Shown here: one piece after another, positions 1 through 10,585 of the stretch
Layout of the letters: each line of letters starts with the position of its first letter
Position numbering within the stretch: the first letter of the stretch is position 1
From: DASTPP01 sp035762175
GTDB lineage: Bacteria; Myxococcota_A; Polyangia; Polyangiales; Polyangiaceae
Direction: 5' to 3'
DNA length: 64,000 bases
Assembly (NCBI GenBank): GCA_035762175.1
Contig: DASTPP010000174.1
Location: forward strand, 1 to 64,000
Notes under the pieces: model-generated
Told to the model about the DNA's origin: nothing
Database searches by the model: none
Seen by the model: the letters and a program-made list of their open reading frames with translations, nothing else
Made by a program: the position numbers and the translations under genes

Positions 1-1604
<1,604 letters not shown>

Positions 1605-1696
1605 TGAGGGCGTTCGGGAGGAAAGTGGAGTCTGGCGTTCGTTACGCGCAGCGTCGACAGCATAGATGTGACACCCTTCACATGGTCGTCAAGAAA

Positions 1697-1800
1697 ATCA
1701 AAAGCTGTGGCAAAATGGCTGTGAGGGTCAGTCAATGACGGTCAGAAAATCTGTAAACATTGTCAATGACGCAAAAGCTGGCCGAAGTCTTGCATTGACC
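1697..1800. promoter_or_regulatory. Candidate operator region between aceB and its divergent regulator
   Basis: This AT-richer stretch holds a perfect 10-bp direct repeat GTCAATGACG at 1731-1740 and 1762-1771. An inverted partner CATTGACC lies at 1793-1800, and GCAAAA occurs at 1710 and 1771. The annotated ATG of the regulator (1735) lies inside it, which suggests the true start is downstream. Binding by the adjacent regulator is inferred. Confidence 0.45.
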
Positions 1801-3264
1801 ATCGCATCGCCCAAGGGCCCGAAGGCGAGCGGGGCCGAGCCCCGGCTCGGGGGCAAGGTCCGGGCGTTGCGCAAGCGCGAGGGGTTGAGCCAGGCCGAGC
1901 TCGCCGAGCGGCTGGGCATCTCGCCGAGCTACTTGAACCTGATCGAGAACAACCGCCGTCCGCTGCCGGCCGAGCTGCTCTTGAAGCTCGCGCAGCTCTT
2001 CGACGTCGACCTGCACGCCTTCGCCGGCGACGACGACGCGCGCCTGCTCGCCGACCTGCTCGAGGTCTTCGCCGACCCGCTCTTCGAGTCGCAGGGGCTG
2101 ACCAACACCGACGTGCGCGAGGCGGCGAGCGCGAGCCCGGCGATCGCGCGCGCGGTGCTCTCGCTCTACCGCGCGTACGCGGGGGCGCGCGAGTCGGCCG
2201 AGTCGCTGTCCGAGTTCGCGTCCGACGGCGAGGACACGGCGGGGCCGACGCACCCGCGCCTGCCGTCCGAGGAGGTGAGCGATCTGGTGCAGCGGCACGT
2301 CAACCACTTCCCCGAGCTCGAGGCGGGGGCCGAGGCGCTCTGCCGCGACGCGCGGCTCGCGCCGGGCGAGATCTTCGCGGGGCTCGCGCGCCACCTCGAG
2401 TCGGCGCACGGCGTCGCGGTGCGCATCGCGGAGGGGCCGGCCGCGCGCGAGACGCTGCGGCGCTTCGACCCGAAGCGCAAGGTGCTGACGCTCTCGGAGC
2501 TCTTGCCGACGCGCAGCCGCGCCTTCCAGCTCGCGGCGCAGGCCTGCCTGCTCACGCAGCGCGAGGCGCTCGACCGGCTCACCGACGACCCGCTCTTGAC
2601 GAGCGCCGAGGCGCGCGCGCTCGGCCGGGTCGCGCTCGCCAACTACTTCGCCGCCGCCGTGCTCATGCCCTACGCGCCCTTCCTGCGCGCGTGCCGCGAC
2701 GAGCGCTACGACATCGACGTCATCGGCCGGCGCTTCCGGGTCGGCTTCGAGCAGGTCTGCCACCGCCTGACGACGCTGCGCCGGCCGGGGGCCGAGGGCG
2801 TGCCCTTTCACATGATCCGCATCGACGTGGCGGGCAACATCTCGAAGCGCTTCAGCGCGTCGGGCATCCGCTTCGCGCGCTTCAGCGGCGCCTGCCCCCG
2901 CTGGAACGTGTTCGCCTGCTTCATGACGCCGGGCATGATCCGCGTGCAGCTCTCGCGCATGCCCGACGGGCTGACGTACTTCTGCATCGCGCGCACCATT
3001 CAGAAAGACAGCGGCGGCTACCACGCCCAGCACCCGGTGCACGCGATCGGGCTCGGCTGCCAGATTTCGCACGCCCGCGAGCTCGTCTACTCGGACGGCG
3101 TCGACCTCGACAACCCGCACACCGTGACCACCGTCGGCGTCACCTGCCGGCTCTGCGAGCGCGTCGACTGCGAGCAGCGCGCCTTCCCGTCGCTGCGGCG
3201 CCCCTTGCGGGTCGACGAGAACGTGCGCGGCCCCTCGGCCTACGCGCCGCCGCCCGAAGAGTGA
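1735..3264 (+). CDS. XRE-family short-chain fatty acyl regulator (RamB/ScfR-like)
   Basis: 509 residues as drawn. An XRE helix-turn-helix occupies about residues 38-95 (LSQAELAERLGISPSYLNLIE). An ImmA/IrrE-like central part (ANYFAAAVLMPY) follows, then the long C-terminal domain of short-chain fatty acyl regulators ending in a Cys-rich signature (TCRLCERVDCEQRAFPSL). Members such as RamB sense acetate/propionate status and control glyoxylate and methylcitrate genes. The divergent malate synthase supports that role here. The first 35 or so residues are low-GC, non-conserved and overlap operator-like repeats. A start at TTG 1795 or near the HTH is therefore more likely than ATG 1735. Family assignment is strong; the target is inferred from context. 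Confidence 0.88.
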   Translation: MTVRKSVNIVNDAKAGRSLALTIASPKGPKASGAEPRLGGKVRALRKREGLSQAELAERLGISPSYLNLIENNRRPLPAELLLKLAQLFDVDLHAFAGDDDARLLADLLEVFADPLFESQGLTNTDVREAASASPAIARAVLSLYRAYAGARESAESLSEFASDGEDTAGPTHPRLPSEEVSDLVQRHVNHFPELEAGAEALCRDARLAPGEIFAGLARHLESAHGVAVRIAEGPAARETLRRFDPKRKVLTLSELLPTRSRAFQLAAQACLLTQREALDRLTDDPLLTSAEARALGRVALANYFAAAVLMPYAPFLRACRDERYDIDVIGRRFRVGFEQVCHRLTTLRRPGAEGVPFHMIRIDVAGNISKRFSASGIRFARFSGACPRWNVFACFMTPGMIRVQLSRMPDGLTYFCIARTIQKDSGGYHAQHPVHAIGLGCQISHARELVYSDGVDLDNPHTVTTVGVTCRLCERVDCEQRAFPSLRRPLRVDENVRGPSAYAPPPEE

Positions 3265-3280
3265 GGGGCCGCCCGCCGGC

Positions 3281-5611
3281 TCAGGCGCGGCTCGCGTCGG
3301 GGGGCGGCTCGGGCTCGCCGAGCTGGCGGGCGATGGCGTCGCGGGCGGAGACGAGCGCCTCGGCGAGCTGGGCGCGGGTCCGGGCGCTCGGCTCGCGGGG
3401 GCGGGCGCCCTCGACGCGGGGCAAGAGCTCGTCGCGCAGCTCGGGCGGCAGGGTGGCGTGCAGGTACTCGAGGGCGGTGCCGCGCAGGCGCTCGTCGTCG
3501 GTGGCGAGGGCCCGGAAGGCGATGTGCAGCGGCTCGCGCGGCAGGCAGAGCGAGAGCAGGGTGAAGACGTGCTCGAGGCCGCGGCCGACGCGCTCGCGGG
3601 CGACGCGCGCGGCCTCGGCGCCGGGCTCGTCGTCGGCCTCGGGGCTCCACTCGCTGGCCCAGGCGGCGGCGCCCTCGCGCAGCTCGGCGGAGGCGGCCTC
3701 GAGCACGGCCGGCTCGGGCACGCCGAGCTCGGGGGCGCGCTCGGCGAGGGCGGCGAGGGCGCGGCCGCAGGCGAAGCGCACGTCGAAGCGCGCGTCGCGC
3801 AGGCCGAGCGCCAGGCCCTCGACGGCGCGCCGGCTCGGGCAGCGGCCGAGCACGCGGGCGACGCGGCGGCGCACGGCGCGGGGGCGGGCCGGGTCGACGA
3901 GCGCGTCGACGAGCAGGCCGGTGATGCGGGGCGCGCAGGCCTCGAGCGCGGCCGACGCCTCGCGCGCGAGCGCGTCGTGGCCGACCAGGTCGACGAGGTG
4001 CGGGGCGAGCAGGGGGTGCAGCTGCGCGTACGAGGGCCCGAGCGCCGCGCGCGCCCGGGCCGGGTCGCCCGAGCGCAGGTCGGCCGTGGCGGCGACGGCG
4101 GGGTCGGCGGGGCGCGGGGGGGGCGCGGCGGGGGCCTCGGGCAGGTCGAGCACGCCGGGCACGCTCAGGCCGAAGGCCGCGTTGCCGAGCATCGACAGGC
4201 TCGCCTCGTCGGGCGCGAAGCGCAGCGGCGGGGGCGAGAAGTGCATCGACTGGGGCCCGAAGGCCTCGCCGCCCCCGCGCCCGGGCAGCGCGCTCATGGG
4301 CCCGAAGGTCTGCGAGAGCGTGTCGCGCGTCGTCGCGTCGGTGACCGTGAAGCTGCCCAGGTCGACCGCCCCCCGGCGCAGCGACGACTCGAGCGACGCG
4401 ACGTAGCCGCGGCGCAGCCGGCCCGTCAGCGCGAGCAGCGCGGCCGAGGCGACGAGCGCGCCCGCGGCGAGGGCGAGGGCCCGGTGCCCGGGCGCGGCCG
4501 CGACGAGCCCCGCGACCAGCCCCGCGCCGAGGGCCGAGCCCGCGCGGTCGCAGCCGACGTCGATGAGCGCCTTGACCCGCCGGCGCACCTCGGGCGCGAC
4601 GGGCGCGTAGAGCACCTCGTAGGCCGACCGGAAGAGCGAGGCCCGCAGCGTGCCGTCGGCGCCGCGCAAGAGCGCCGCCGTCCAGAGCGCGGGCAGGGCG
4701 GCGTAGAGCGCGCTCGCCCCCGCCACCGCCGAGGGCAAGAGCGCGACGGTGCCCGCGAGCCCGAGCCGCTCGAGCGCGGGGCGGCCGGCGGCGGCCTGCA
4801 GCGCGAGCGAGAGCACCCCGACGGCGGTCTGGTACGCCGCGAAGAACGACAGGAGCGCCGGCCCCCGCCCGTACGCCGACGCCGCGTGCGAGGTGAAGAC
4901 GTAGTCGAGCAGCGCCTGGGCCGCGGCCGAGATGAGCACGAAGAGCCCGAGCGCGCGCAGGTACCCGTCGCCGGCGATCGCGCGGGCGCCCGGGCCCGGC
5001 GCGGGGGCCGCGGGCGCCGCCGGGGCCGCCCCCGGGGGCCGCAGGCCGCGCACGCAGGCGCCCGCGAGCGCGTGCAGGAGCGCCATCACGAGCAGCATCG
5101 GCACGACGCCGATGCGCGCCGGCAGCGACCACGCCGCCAGCCCCCCGACCACGCCCCCGAGCGTCGCCCCCGCCGCGATGCGCCCGACGCAGCGCTTGGC
5201 CGCGTGCGGGTCGAACGACTCGGCCACCAGCGACCAGAACGCCGCCGTCAGCGCCGCGCCGAAGACCGCCACGTGCCCGTAGACGGCGAGCGCCACCGAC
5301 CGCTCGTGGCCCCGGCCGAGCGCCCAGAGCCCGAGGAGCAGCGCCGCGCTCGCGGCGAACGCGCCCGCCACGACGCGCTCGGGCGGCCGGCGCGAGAGCG
5401 CCCCCGACGAGGCGAGCGCCGCCAGCGCCGAGAGCGCCGTCGCCGCCAGCATCGCCCGCGGCAAGAGCTCGACCGGGTAGTGCGACAGGAAGAGCGCGTC
5501 GCGCGTCGCCTTGCCCATCACGAACTGCGCGACCATCGCCCCGGCCGCCACCGTCGGGCCGAGCACCGCGGCCGCCTCGGGCCTCGTCTCGGAAAGGCGC
5601 GGGCTCGCCAT
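3281..5611 (-). CDS. Npt1/Npt2-like nucleotide transporter-type membrane protein with C-terminal HEAT-like region
   Basis: 776 residues from ATG at 5611 (MASPRLSETRPEA). The N-terminal ~430 residues form about 10-12 hydrophobic segments. They include GKATRDALFLSHYPVELLP, resembling the RDALFL block of ATP/ADP-translocase-like (Npt1/Npt2, MFS-fold) proteins common in myxobacteria. The C-terminal ~300 residues are soluble and Ala/Leu/Arg-rich with repeated helical pairs (RRRVARVLGRCPSRRAVEGL, then FDVRFACGRALAALAE), read as HEAT-like repeats. Substrate is unknown; nucleotide exchange is only a family-level guess. A longer upstream reading in this frame (to 6817) runs antisense through the next gene and is not credible. 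It lies about 100 bp downstream of the PEGA gene on the same strand. Confidence 0.75.
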   Translation of the reverse strand: MASPRLSETRPEAAAVLGPTVAAGAMVAQFVMGKATRDALFLSHYPVELLPRAMLAATALSALAALASSGALSRRPPERVVAGAFAASAALLLGLWALGRGHERSVALAVYGHVAVFGAALTAAFWSLVAESFDPHAAKRCVGRIAAGATLGGVVGGLAAWSLPARIGVVPMLLVMALLHALAGACVRGLRPPGAAPAAPAAPAPGPGARAIAGDGYLRALGLFVLISAAAQALLDYVFTSHAASAYGRGPALLSFFAAYQTAVGVLSLALQAAAGRPALERLGLAGTVALLPSAVAGASALYAALPALWTAALLRGADGTLRASLFRSAYEVLYAPVAPEVRRRVKALIDVGCDRAGSALGAGLVAGLVAAAPGHRALALAAGALVASAALLALTGRLRRGYVASLESSLRRGAVDLGSFTVTDATTRDTLSQTFGPMSALPGRGGGEAFGPQSMHFSPPPLRFAPDEASLSMLGNAAFGLSVPGVLDLPEAPAAPPPRPADPAVAATADLRSGDPARARAALGPSYAQLHPLLAPHLVDLVGHDALAREASAALEACAPRITGLLVDALVDPARPRAVRRRVARVLGRCPSRRAVEGLALGLRDARFDVRFACGRALAALAERAPELGVPEPAVLEAASAELREGAAAWASEWSPEADDEPGAEAARVARERVGRGLEHVFTLLSLCLPREPLHIAFRALATDDERLRGTALEYLHATLPPELRDELLPRVEGARPREPSARTRAQLAEALVSARDAIARQLGEPEPPPDASRA

Positions 5612-5712
5612 GGGCCGCCGCGACCCTACCCCCGGCGGCCGAGCGCCTGGGGAGAATTTCGCGCCCCGCCCCCGTTCGCGCGCCCGCCCGGCCGCCCTCG
5701 CGCCGGGCCGCC

Positions 5713-6801
5713 CTAAAACGTGCCGCCGACCCCGAGCACCGCCCCGCCCGGCCGCCCCCACACCCGCGGCGCCCACGTCAACGACACCGGCGCGGCCCCC
5801 GCCCCCGGCGCCGGCCCCGCCGGCTTCGCCCCCCGGGCCGAGGCCGGCACCTCTTCGCGCGCGAGGGCGAGCGAGTCGGCGACGGGCGCGGCGAGCGCGC
5901 CCAGGGCCCCGAGGCCGATCAGGATGCCGCCCGCCACGTTGCGCCCGGCCGAGGGCTGATCGCCCTGGTCTACCACCACGAGCCCGACGCCGAGGAGCGC
6001 CGTCGGGCCGGCGCGCAGCCCGAGGCTCGCGAAGCCCTTGCCGAGGTGGCCGTGCGCCCAGTGCACCGAGGGGCTCGCGAGAAAGAGTCCGAGGGACCCG
6101 ACCACCGCGAGCCCCGAAGCGTCCGAGCTCGAGCCGACCGCGATGAGCGCGATGCTCGCCCCGTCGGCCGCCAGCGTCTGCCAGCCGTACCAGCGCCGCT
6201 CGGCGGGCGCCGGCGGGGGCGGCGGGGGCGCCGGGCGCAGGGGCGGCACCACGACCTCTTTCTGATCGGCCGAGGGGCCGATGACGAGCGCGCCCTGCCA
6301 GGGCAGGTAGCCCGCCGCGCTCGCCTGCAACCGGTGCTCGCCCGGGTCGACCGGCAGCGGCGTGCCGTACGCCACCTCGCCGATGGCGACGCCGTCGAGC
6401 GTGACCGCGAGCCCCGGCGCGCGCCCGGTGACGCTGACGGTCAGGCGCGAGAGCTGCGGCTCGAGCCGCGCGATGCCCTCGAGCCCGAGCGCCTCGCGGT
6501 CCGGGCGGCCGTCGCGCCGGGCGAGCGAGACGGCCTCGCGGTACGCCGCCCACGCCGTCGCGGTCTTGCCCTGCTTCTCGCGGCAGGTCGCGAGGTTGAG
6601 CACGGTGCCGCCCCCGGGGTCGAGGCGGTGGCTCTGCTCGAACTTCGCGCACGCGACGTCGAGCTTGCCCTCGGCCATGAGCTGGCGCCCCTCCTGGAAG
6701 AGGGTCGCCGCCACGCCCCGATCGACCGACTGGGCCGCGGCCCGGCGCGAGCTGAGCAGTTCGAAGGCGAGCGCCAGGCCGAGCGCGAGCGGGCGTCGCA
6801 T
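5713..6801 (-). CDS. TPR/PEGA-domain exported protein
   Basis: 362 residues. An N-terminal signal peptide (about residues 1-24, cleavage near AAAQS) precedes a TPR-like region (FQEGRQLMAEGKLDVACAKF; ATCREKQGKTATAWAAYREA). A PEGA-type beta domain follows at about 125-175, with pattern DGV.IGEV.YGTPLPVDPGEHRL and ending AAGYL. A Pro-rich linker and two or three C-terminal hydrophobic stretches come next, and the tail ends GVGGTF. This architecture is frequent in myxobacterial envelope proteins and is often adjacent to kinase genes. It is divergent from the kinase at 7047. Function beyond envelope or periplasmic protein is not known. Confidence 0.82.
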   Translation of the reverse strand: MRRPLALGLALAFELLSSRRAAAQSVDRGVAATLFQEGRQLMAEGKLDVACAKFEQSHRLDPGGGTVLNLATCREKQGKTATAWAAYREAVSLARRDGRPDREALGLEGIARLEPQLSRLTVSVTGRAPGLAVTLDGVAIGEVAYGTPLPVDPGEHRLQASAAGYLPWQGALVIGPSADQKEVVVPPLRPAPPPPPPAPAERRWYGWQTLAADGASIALIAVGSSSDASGLAVVGSLGLFLASPSVHWAHGHLGKGFASLGLRAGPTALLGVGLVVVDQGDQPSAGRNVAGGILIGLGALGALAAPVADSLALAREEVPASARGAKPAGPAPGAGAAPVSLTWAPRVWGRPGGAVLGVGGTF

Positions 6802-7046
6802 GGTCCGGGCCCCTCATACCATGGCTGCACGGGGGCCTCCGCAGGGCCGAAGGGGGCCGAAGGGGCCCGCGTGGGCCCCGAGCGGGCGGCCGGGCCCGCC
6901 CGCGGGACGGCAGGGCGTTTTTGGGCTATACCCTGCGGCCGAGCTTCCGCAAGAAGGCAGCCAGGGGCTTCGGCGGGCCGTCACGCGACGAACCCGCCCC
7001 GATAGACGTCCGTTCACCGACGGGTTTACCTTACCTACCTGCAGCC

Positions 7047-8489
7047 ATGGGTCTCGAGGTCGACCTCCCCCCCGTCCTCGGCGGGCGCTACCGCCCGCTG
7101 CGCCCCCTCGGCGTGGGCGGCATGGGGGCCGTTTACGTCGTCGAGCACATCCACACCGGCGAGCGGCTGGCGCTCAAGGTGCTGCTCACCCGGGCCCGGG
7201 CCAGCGACGACGCCATCGAGCGCTTCAAGCGCGAGGCGCGCGCGCTCGCCCTCGTGCGCAGCGAGCACGTCGTGCGCGTCACCGACGCCGACGTCGCCCC
7301 CGAGCTCGACGGCGCCCCCTTCATGGTGATGGAGCTCTTGGAGGGCACCGACCTCGAGCGCGCCACCCGCGGCAAGCCCCAGTCGCCCCCGGTGGTCATC
7401 GAGTGGCTGCGGCAGGTCGGCCGCGGGCTCGAGCGCGCGCACTCGGCCGACATCACGCACCGCGATCTGAAGCCCGAGAACCTCTTCCTGGCGAAGCGCG
7501 ACGACGGCTCGGACCTCATCAAAATTCTCGACTTCGGCATCGCCAAGGTGCGCGCCGACGGCGCCGGCGGCCGCACCCAGACCGGGCAGATCGTCGGCAC
7601 GCCCAAGTTCATGAGCCCCGAGCAGGCCCGCGGCGAGACCGCCGCCGTCGGCCCCGCGGCCGACATCTGGGCCCTCGGCCTCATCGCCTTCCGCCTGCTC
7701 ACCGGCACCGACTACTGGACGGCGACCGCCGTCACGCTGCTGCTCGCGCAGATCATCTACGAGCCCATCGTGCCGCCCTCGGCGCGCGGCTGCACCCTCG
7801 GGCCCGCCTTCGACCAGTGGTTCTTGCGCTCCTGCGAGCGCGAGCCCGGCAAGCGCTTCGCCTCGGTGCGCGAGCAGATCGACGCTCTCGCCGACGCGCT
7901 CTCCGGCCGCGAGGTGCAGACCCTGCCGCCCGCGGCGCAGCCCGTCACCGGCGTCACGCCCTCGCCCGAGCGCCCCTCCGACGCCACGCCCGCCCCCCCG
8001 CAGGCGCCCACCGACCACTCGTCCTCGGCCCTGAGCTCGACCCCCTCGCCCGCCCGGCGGCCCCGCCGGCTCGCCGCGCTGCTCGGGCTCGGCGCCGCCG
8101 CCGCCGGCCTCGTCGGCGCCGGCGTGGCCATCGGGGCCAAGGCCTCGCGCCCGCCGAGCGCCGGCGTCGCCCTCGTCGAAAACGTCGTCGCCGGCGCCCC
8201 CGCCGCGACGCCCTCCGCCTCGTCGGCCGCCACCTCGTCGGCCGCCCCCCCGCTCCCGCCGACGGCCACCGCCTCGTCGCCCACGATCGTGCCCGTGCCC
8301 CCCCCCGCCGACGCCGAGCCCGAGCCTCCCCCCCAGGCGCGTCCGCCCGCCCGCCCGCCGCAGGGCACCGGCGCCCGGCGCACCCCCGCCCCCGCGAAGC
8401 CCCCGCCCGGGCCCGCCGCCCCAACCCCGCCCGCGCCCGCGCCCGCGCCGCCGGCGCCCCGGCGCGATCCGCTCGAAGACCAACATTGA
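7047..8489 (+). CDS. Hanks-type Ser/Thr protein kinase, membrane anchored
   Basis: 480 residues from ATG 7047; the open frame extends to 6921 but conservation begins after MGLEVDLPPVLGGRY. Complete kinase core: Gly loop LGVGGMGAVY (21-30), Lys44, HRDLKPEN (catalytic Asp140), DFG at 162-164 and GTPKFMSPEQ. A Pro/Ala/Ser linker leads to one transmembrane helix (LAALLGLGAAAAGLVGAGVA), followed by a Pro/Ala-rich external tail with no recognisable sensor. The stop TGA overlaps the TTG start of the next gene, suggesting translational coupling to the pentapeptide/channel-like protein as partner or substrate. All catalytic residues are present, so it is probably active. Confidence 0.93.
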   Translation: MGLEVDLPPVLGGRYRPLRPLGVGGMGAVYVVEHIHTGERLALKVLLTRARASDDAIERFKREARALALVRSEHVVRVTDADVAPELDGAPFMVMELLEGTDLERATRGKPQSPPVVIEWLRQVGRGLERAHSADITHRDLKPENLFLAKRDDGSDLIKILDFGIAKVRADGAGGRTQTGQIVGTPKFMSPEQARGETAAVGPAADIWALGLIAFRLLTGTDYWTATAVTLLLAQIIYEPIVPPSARGCTLGPAFDQWFLRSCEREPGKRFASVREQIDALADALSGREVQTLPPAAQPVTGVTPSPERPSDATPAPPQAPTDHSSSALSSTPSPARRPRRLAALLGLGAAAAGLVGAGVAIGAKASRPPSAGVALVENVVAGAPAATPSASSAATSSAAPPLPPTATASSPTIVPVPPPADAEPEPPPQARPPARPPQGTGARRTPAPAKPPPGPAAPTPPAPAPAPPAPRRDPLEDQH

Positions 8490-9514
8490 CGGCCGCGCGC
8501 GAGCGCAACCCCGCCTCGCCCCGCCCGACCGAGTCCGAGCAAGGCTTCCGTGCGCTCAGCGAGCGCTGGACGCCCCCGCGCGTCGAGCGCGTCGTCGCCC
8601 TCCTGCGCGCCGGCGACCGCGACGCGCTCGGGGCCTACCTCGAGCGCGAGGTGCCGCGCGTCGAGCACCCGAGCGACCCGCCCGGCCTGCTCGACCTCAA
8701 GGGCATCGCCTTCGACGCGCTCGGCTACCGCGTCGACCTCGGGCAGGTGCGCTTCGACCGGCTGAACCTCTGGTCAAGCCGCTTTACCAACGTCAACCTC
8801 AAGGGGGCGAGCTTCGAGGGCTGCGTGCTCGGCCCGAGCCTGTTCGAGCGGGCCTACCTGCGCCAGGCCGCCTTCGTCCGCAGCGACCTCGCGGGCTGCG
8901 AGTTCCGCCGGGCGAACCTGCGCGAGGCGCGCTTCGCCGAGAGCCCCCTGCGCTTCGCCGCCTGGGCCGAGTGCGAGCTCGACGTCGAGGCCTTCGCCGG
9001 CGGGCTCGACGAAGAGCGGCGCGGGCACTGGGGCGCGGCGCGCGAGATCTACAAGGCCCTGCGCCTGAACCTGACCGCCGCCGGCGACGACGCGGGCGCG
9101 GCCTGGGCCGCCTACCGACAGGCCGTCGCGCACCGCAAAGATCTGCACGCCCGCCGGCGCTTCGCCCCCTGGGCCTACCAGCTGCTCGTCGACGCGATCT
9201 GGGGCTACGGCCACAAGCCCCTGCGCCTGGTCGGCTTCTCGGCCGCGCTCTGCCTCTTCTACGCCCTCGGCTACTTCGCCTTCGGCCTCGGCGTCGGCGG
9301 CGCCTGCACGACGGGCGCCCAAGCCGCCTCGCCCGCCGCCTTCTTCGGCGACTGCCTCTACTACAGCTTCACCGCCTTCACGACCGCCGAGGGCGGCGGC
9401 CTGAGCGCCTGCGGCGGCCTCGGCCGCGCCCTCGCCGTCCTCAACGCCTTCAGCGGCATCTTCGTGATGGGCCTCTTCGTCACCGCCAACGTGCGCAAGC
9501 TCGAGGGGCGCTAG
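8486..9514 (+). CDS. Pentapeptide-repeat protein with C-terminal two-helix ion-channel-like module
   Basis: 342 residues from TTG 8486, overlapping the kinase stop by 4 nt; no better in-frame ATG/GTG exists. Residues ~85-150 hold loose pentapeptide repeats (NLKGASFEGC, ERAYLRQAAF, NLREARF). A helical segment follows with a basic stretch (HRKDLHARRRF). The C-terminus has hydrophobic helices around a re-entrant-like loop: GFSAALCLFYALGYFAF, then DCLYYSFTAFTTAEGGG, then LNAFSGIFVMGLFVTA. This resembles the 2TM potassium-channel pore, but the TVGYG filter is replaced by TAEGG. Ion passage is therefore uncertain. The stop TAG is the first trinucleotide of the 32-bp inverted repeat that follows. 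Confidence 0.78.
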   Translation: MTAARERNPASPRPTESEQGFRALSERWTPPRVERVVALLRAGDRDALGAYLEREVPRVEHPSDPPGLLDLKGIAFDALGYRVDLGQVRFDRLNLWSSRFTNVNLKGASFEGCVLGPSLFERAYLRQAAFVRSDLAGCEFRRANLREARFAESPLRFAAWAECELDVEAFAGGLDEERRGHWGAAREIYKALRLNLTAAGDDAGAAWAAYRQAVAHRKDLHARRRFAPWAYQLLVDAIWGYGHKPLRLVGFSAALCLFYALGYFAFGLGVGGACTTGAQAASPAAFFGDCLYYSFTAFTTAEGGGLSACGGLGRALAVLNAFSGIFVMGLFVTANVRKLEGR

Positions 9515-10555
9515 AGCATTGGCCGGGGCGGTGGCGCCTGCCCGGAGGCGGGGCCCCCGCTGTTTGAGCCCGCAGGGCGAGTTCGGGGTGCCGGAGGGCA
9601 GGCGCCACCGCCCCGGCCAATGCTCTAACACCCCCCGCAAGAGCCACGCCCAGAGCGGCACCGTCGCCAGCGAGAGCGGAATGCCGACCGCGAGCATGAG
9701 GTTCGAAAGCCGCCGATCGAGGCCGTATTCGGCCGCCAAAATCGCCCCCGTCACCATCGGCGCCATCGCCGCCTCGGCCAGCGTGACCTGAATGACGAAG
9801 CCCCGCAATTTCAGTAGAATGACGAAGAGTAGCGCCAGGAGCGCCGGCGAGAGCGCGAGCTTGAAGGCCAGGCCGAGCGCGAGCGGGGCGCGCCGCTCGC
9901 GCAGCCCCTCGCCGTCGAAGCGCAGCTGGCAGCCGACCGACACCAGCGCGACGGGCACGAGCGTCGCCGCGAGCCGCTCGAGCGGCAGCGCGAGGGCGCG
10001 CGGGTAGTCGAAGGGGCGGGTCGCGATCGCGACGGCGAAGGCCCAGAGCGGCGGGAAGGCCAGCAGGCGCCCGAGCGCCGCCCGCGGCGAGAAGCCCGCG
10101 CCCGAGGGCGAGAAGGCGGCGGCCGTGAGCACGCCCAGCGTCGAGAGCAACAGGAACGAGCCCGGCTGATCGTTCAGCACCCCGACGCGCAGCGCCTCGG
10201 GCCCGTAGAGCGCCTCGAGCAGCGGGAAGCCCACGAACGACGTGTTGCTGAGCCCCGCGGTCAGCACGAGCGCGCCGGTCGTCTCGCGCCCCCAGCCGGC
10301 GCGCCGCCCGATCGCGGCGAACAGCCCGAGCGCGGCGAGGAACTGCAGCCACGCCATGGCGACGGCGGCCGCCGCCTCGGCCCCCGGCGCCTCGCCGCGC
10401 AGCACCTCGTGGGCGCCGAGCAGCGTGAGCGCCGGCATCGCGACGTTGGTGACGAAGGCGTTGAGCGCGGCGGGGGCCTCGGGGCCGAGCCGGCCCGCGC
10501 GGCGCAGCAGGGCGCCGAGCGCGAGGCAGGCGAACACGAGCAGGAGCTGCCCCAA
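8774..10555 (-). CDS. AEC (auxin efflux carrier) family permease with stop lost to the palindrome
   Basis: Residues 1-309 form a full AEC-type transporter: about ten hydrophobic segments, LNAFVTNVAMPALTLLGA, TAGLSNTSFVGFPLLEALYG, and C-terminal EAAMAPMVTGAILAAEYGL. Normal family length is about 310. At residue 310 the frame enters the 32-bp inverted repeat and reads on without a stop, antisense to the pentapeptide gene, adding about 284 Arg/Ala/Gly-rich residues that look like noise. Either a long non-native tail is made or the gene is damaged at its very end. The start codon is TTG at 10555, 30 nt after the TlpA-like gene. Substrate (often an organic or amino acid) is unknown. Confidence 0.75.
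   Translation of the reverse strand: MGQLLLVFACLALGALLRRAGRLGPEAPAALNAFVTNVAMPALTLLGAHEVLRGEAPGAEAAAAVAMAWLQFLAALGLFAAIGRRAGWGRETTGALVLTAGLSNTSFVGFPLLEALYGPEALRVGVLNDQPGSFLLLSTLGVLTAAAFSPSGAGFSPRAALGRLLAFPPLWAFAVAIATRPFDYPRALALPLERLAATLVPVALVSVGCQLRFDGEGLRERRAPLALGLAFKLALSPALLALLFVILLKLRGFVIQVTLAEAAMAPMVTGAILAAEYGLDRRLSNLMLAVGIPLSLATVPLWAWLLRGVLEHWPGRWRLPSGTPNSPCGLKQRGPRLRAGATAPANALAPLELAHVGGDEEAHHEDAAEGVEDGEGAAEAAAGAQAAALGGREGGEAVVEAVAEEGGGRGGLGARRAGAADAEAEGEVAEGVEEAERGREADQAQGLVAVAPDRVDEQLVGPGGEAPAGVQIFAVRDGLSVGGPGRARVVAGGGQVQAQGLVDLARRAPVPAPLFVEPAGEGLDVELALGPGGEAQGALGEARLAQVRPAELAAREVAADEGGLAQVGPLEQARAEHAALEARPLEVDVGKAA
9512..9627. repeat. 32-bp perfect inverted repeat element between convergent genes
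   Basis: Arm 9512-9543 is the exact reverse complement of 9596-9627 and begins TAGAGCATTGGCC. The 52-nt spacer is GC-rich and contains GTTTGAGCCCGC. The left arm supplies the TAG stop of the upstream gene. The right arm cuts into the AEC permease in a frame without stops. It may be a small non-autonomous mobile palindrome that now also acts as a two-way terminator; no U tract is seen. Confidence 0.85.
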
Positions 10556-10585
10556 GGCGGGCCCGGCGCTCTCGGGGGGCGCGCC

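Noticed and set aside
5612..6817. Upstream extension of the 3281 gene
   Set aside because: Runs through the PEGA gene in another frame; conserved start is at 5611.
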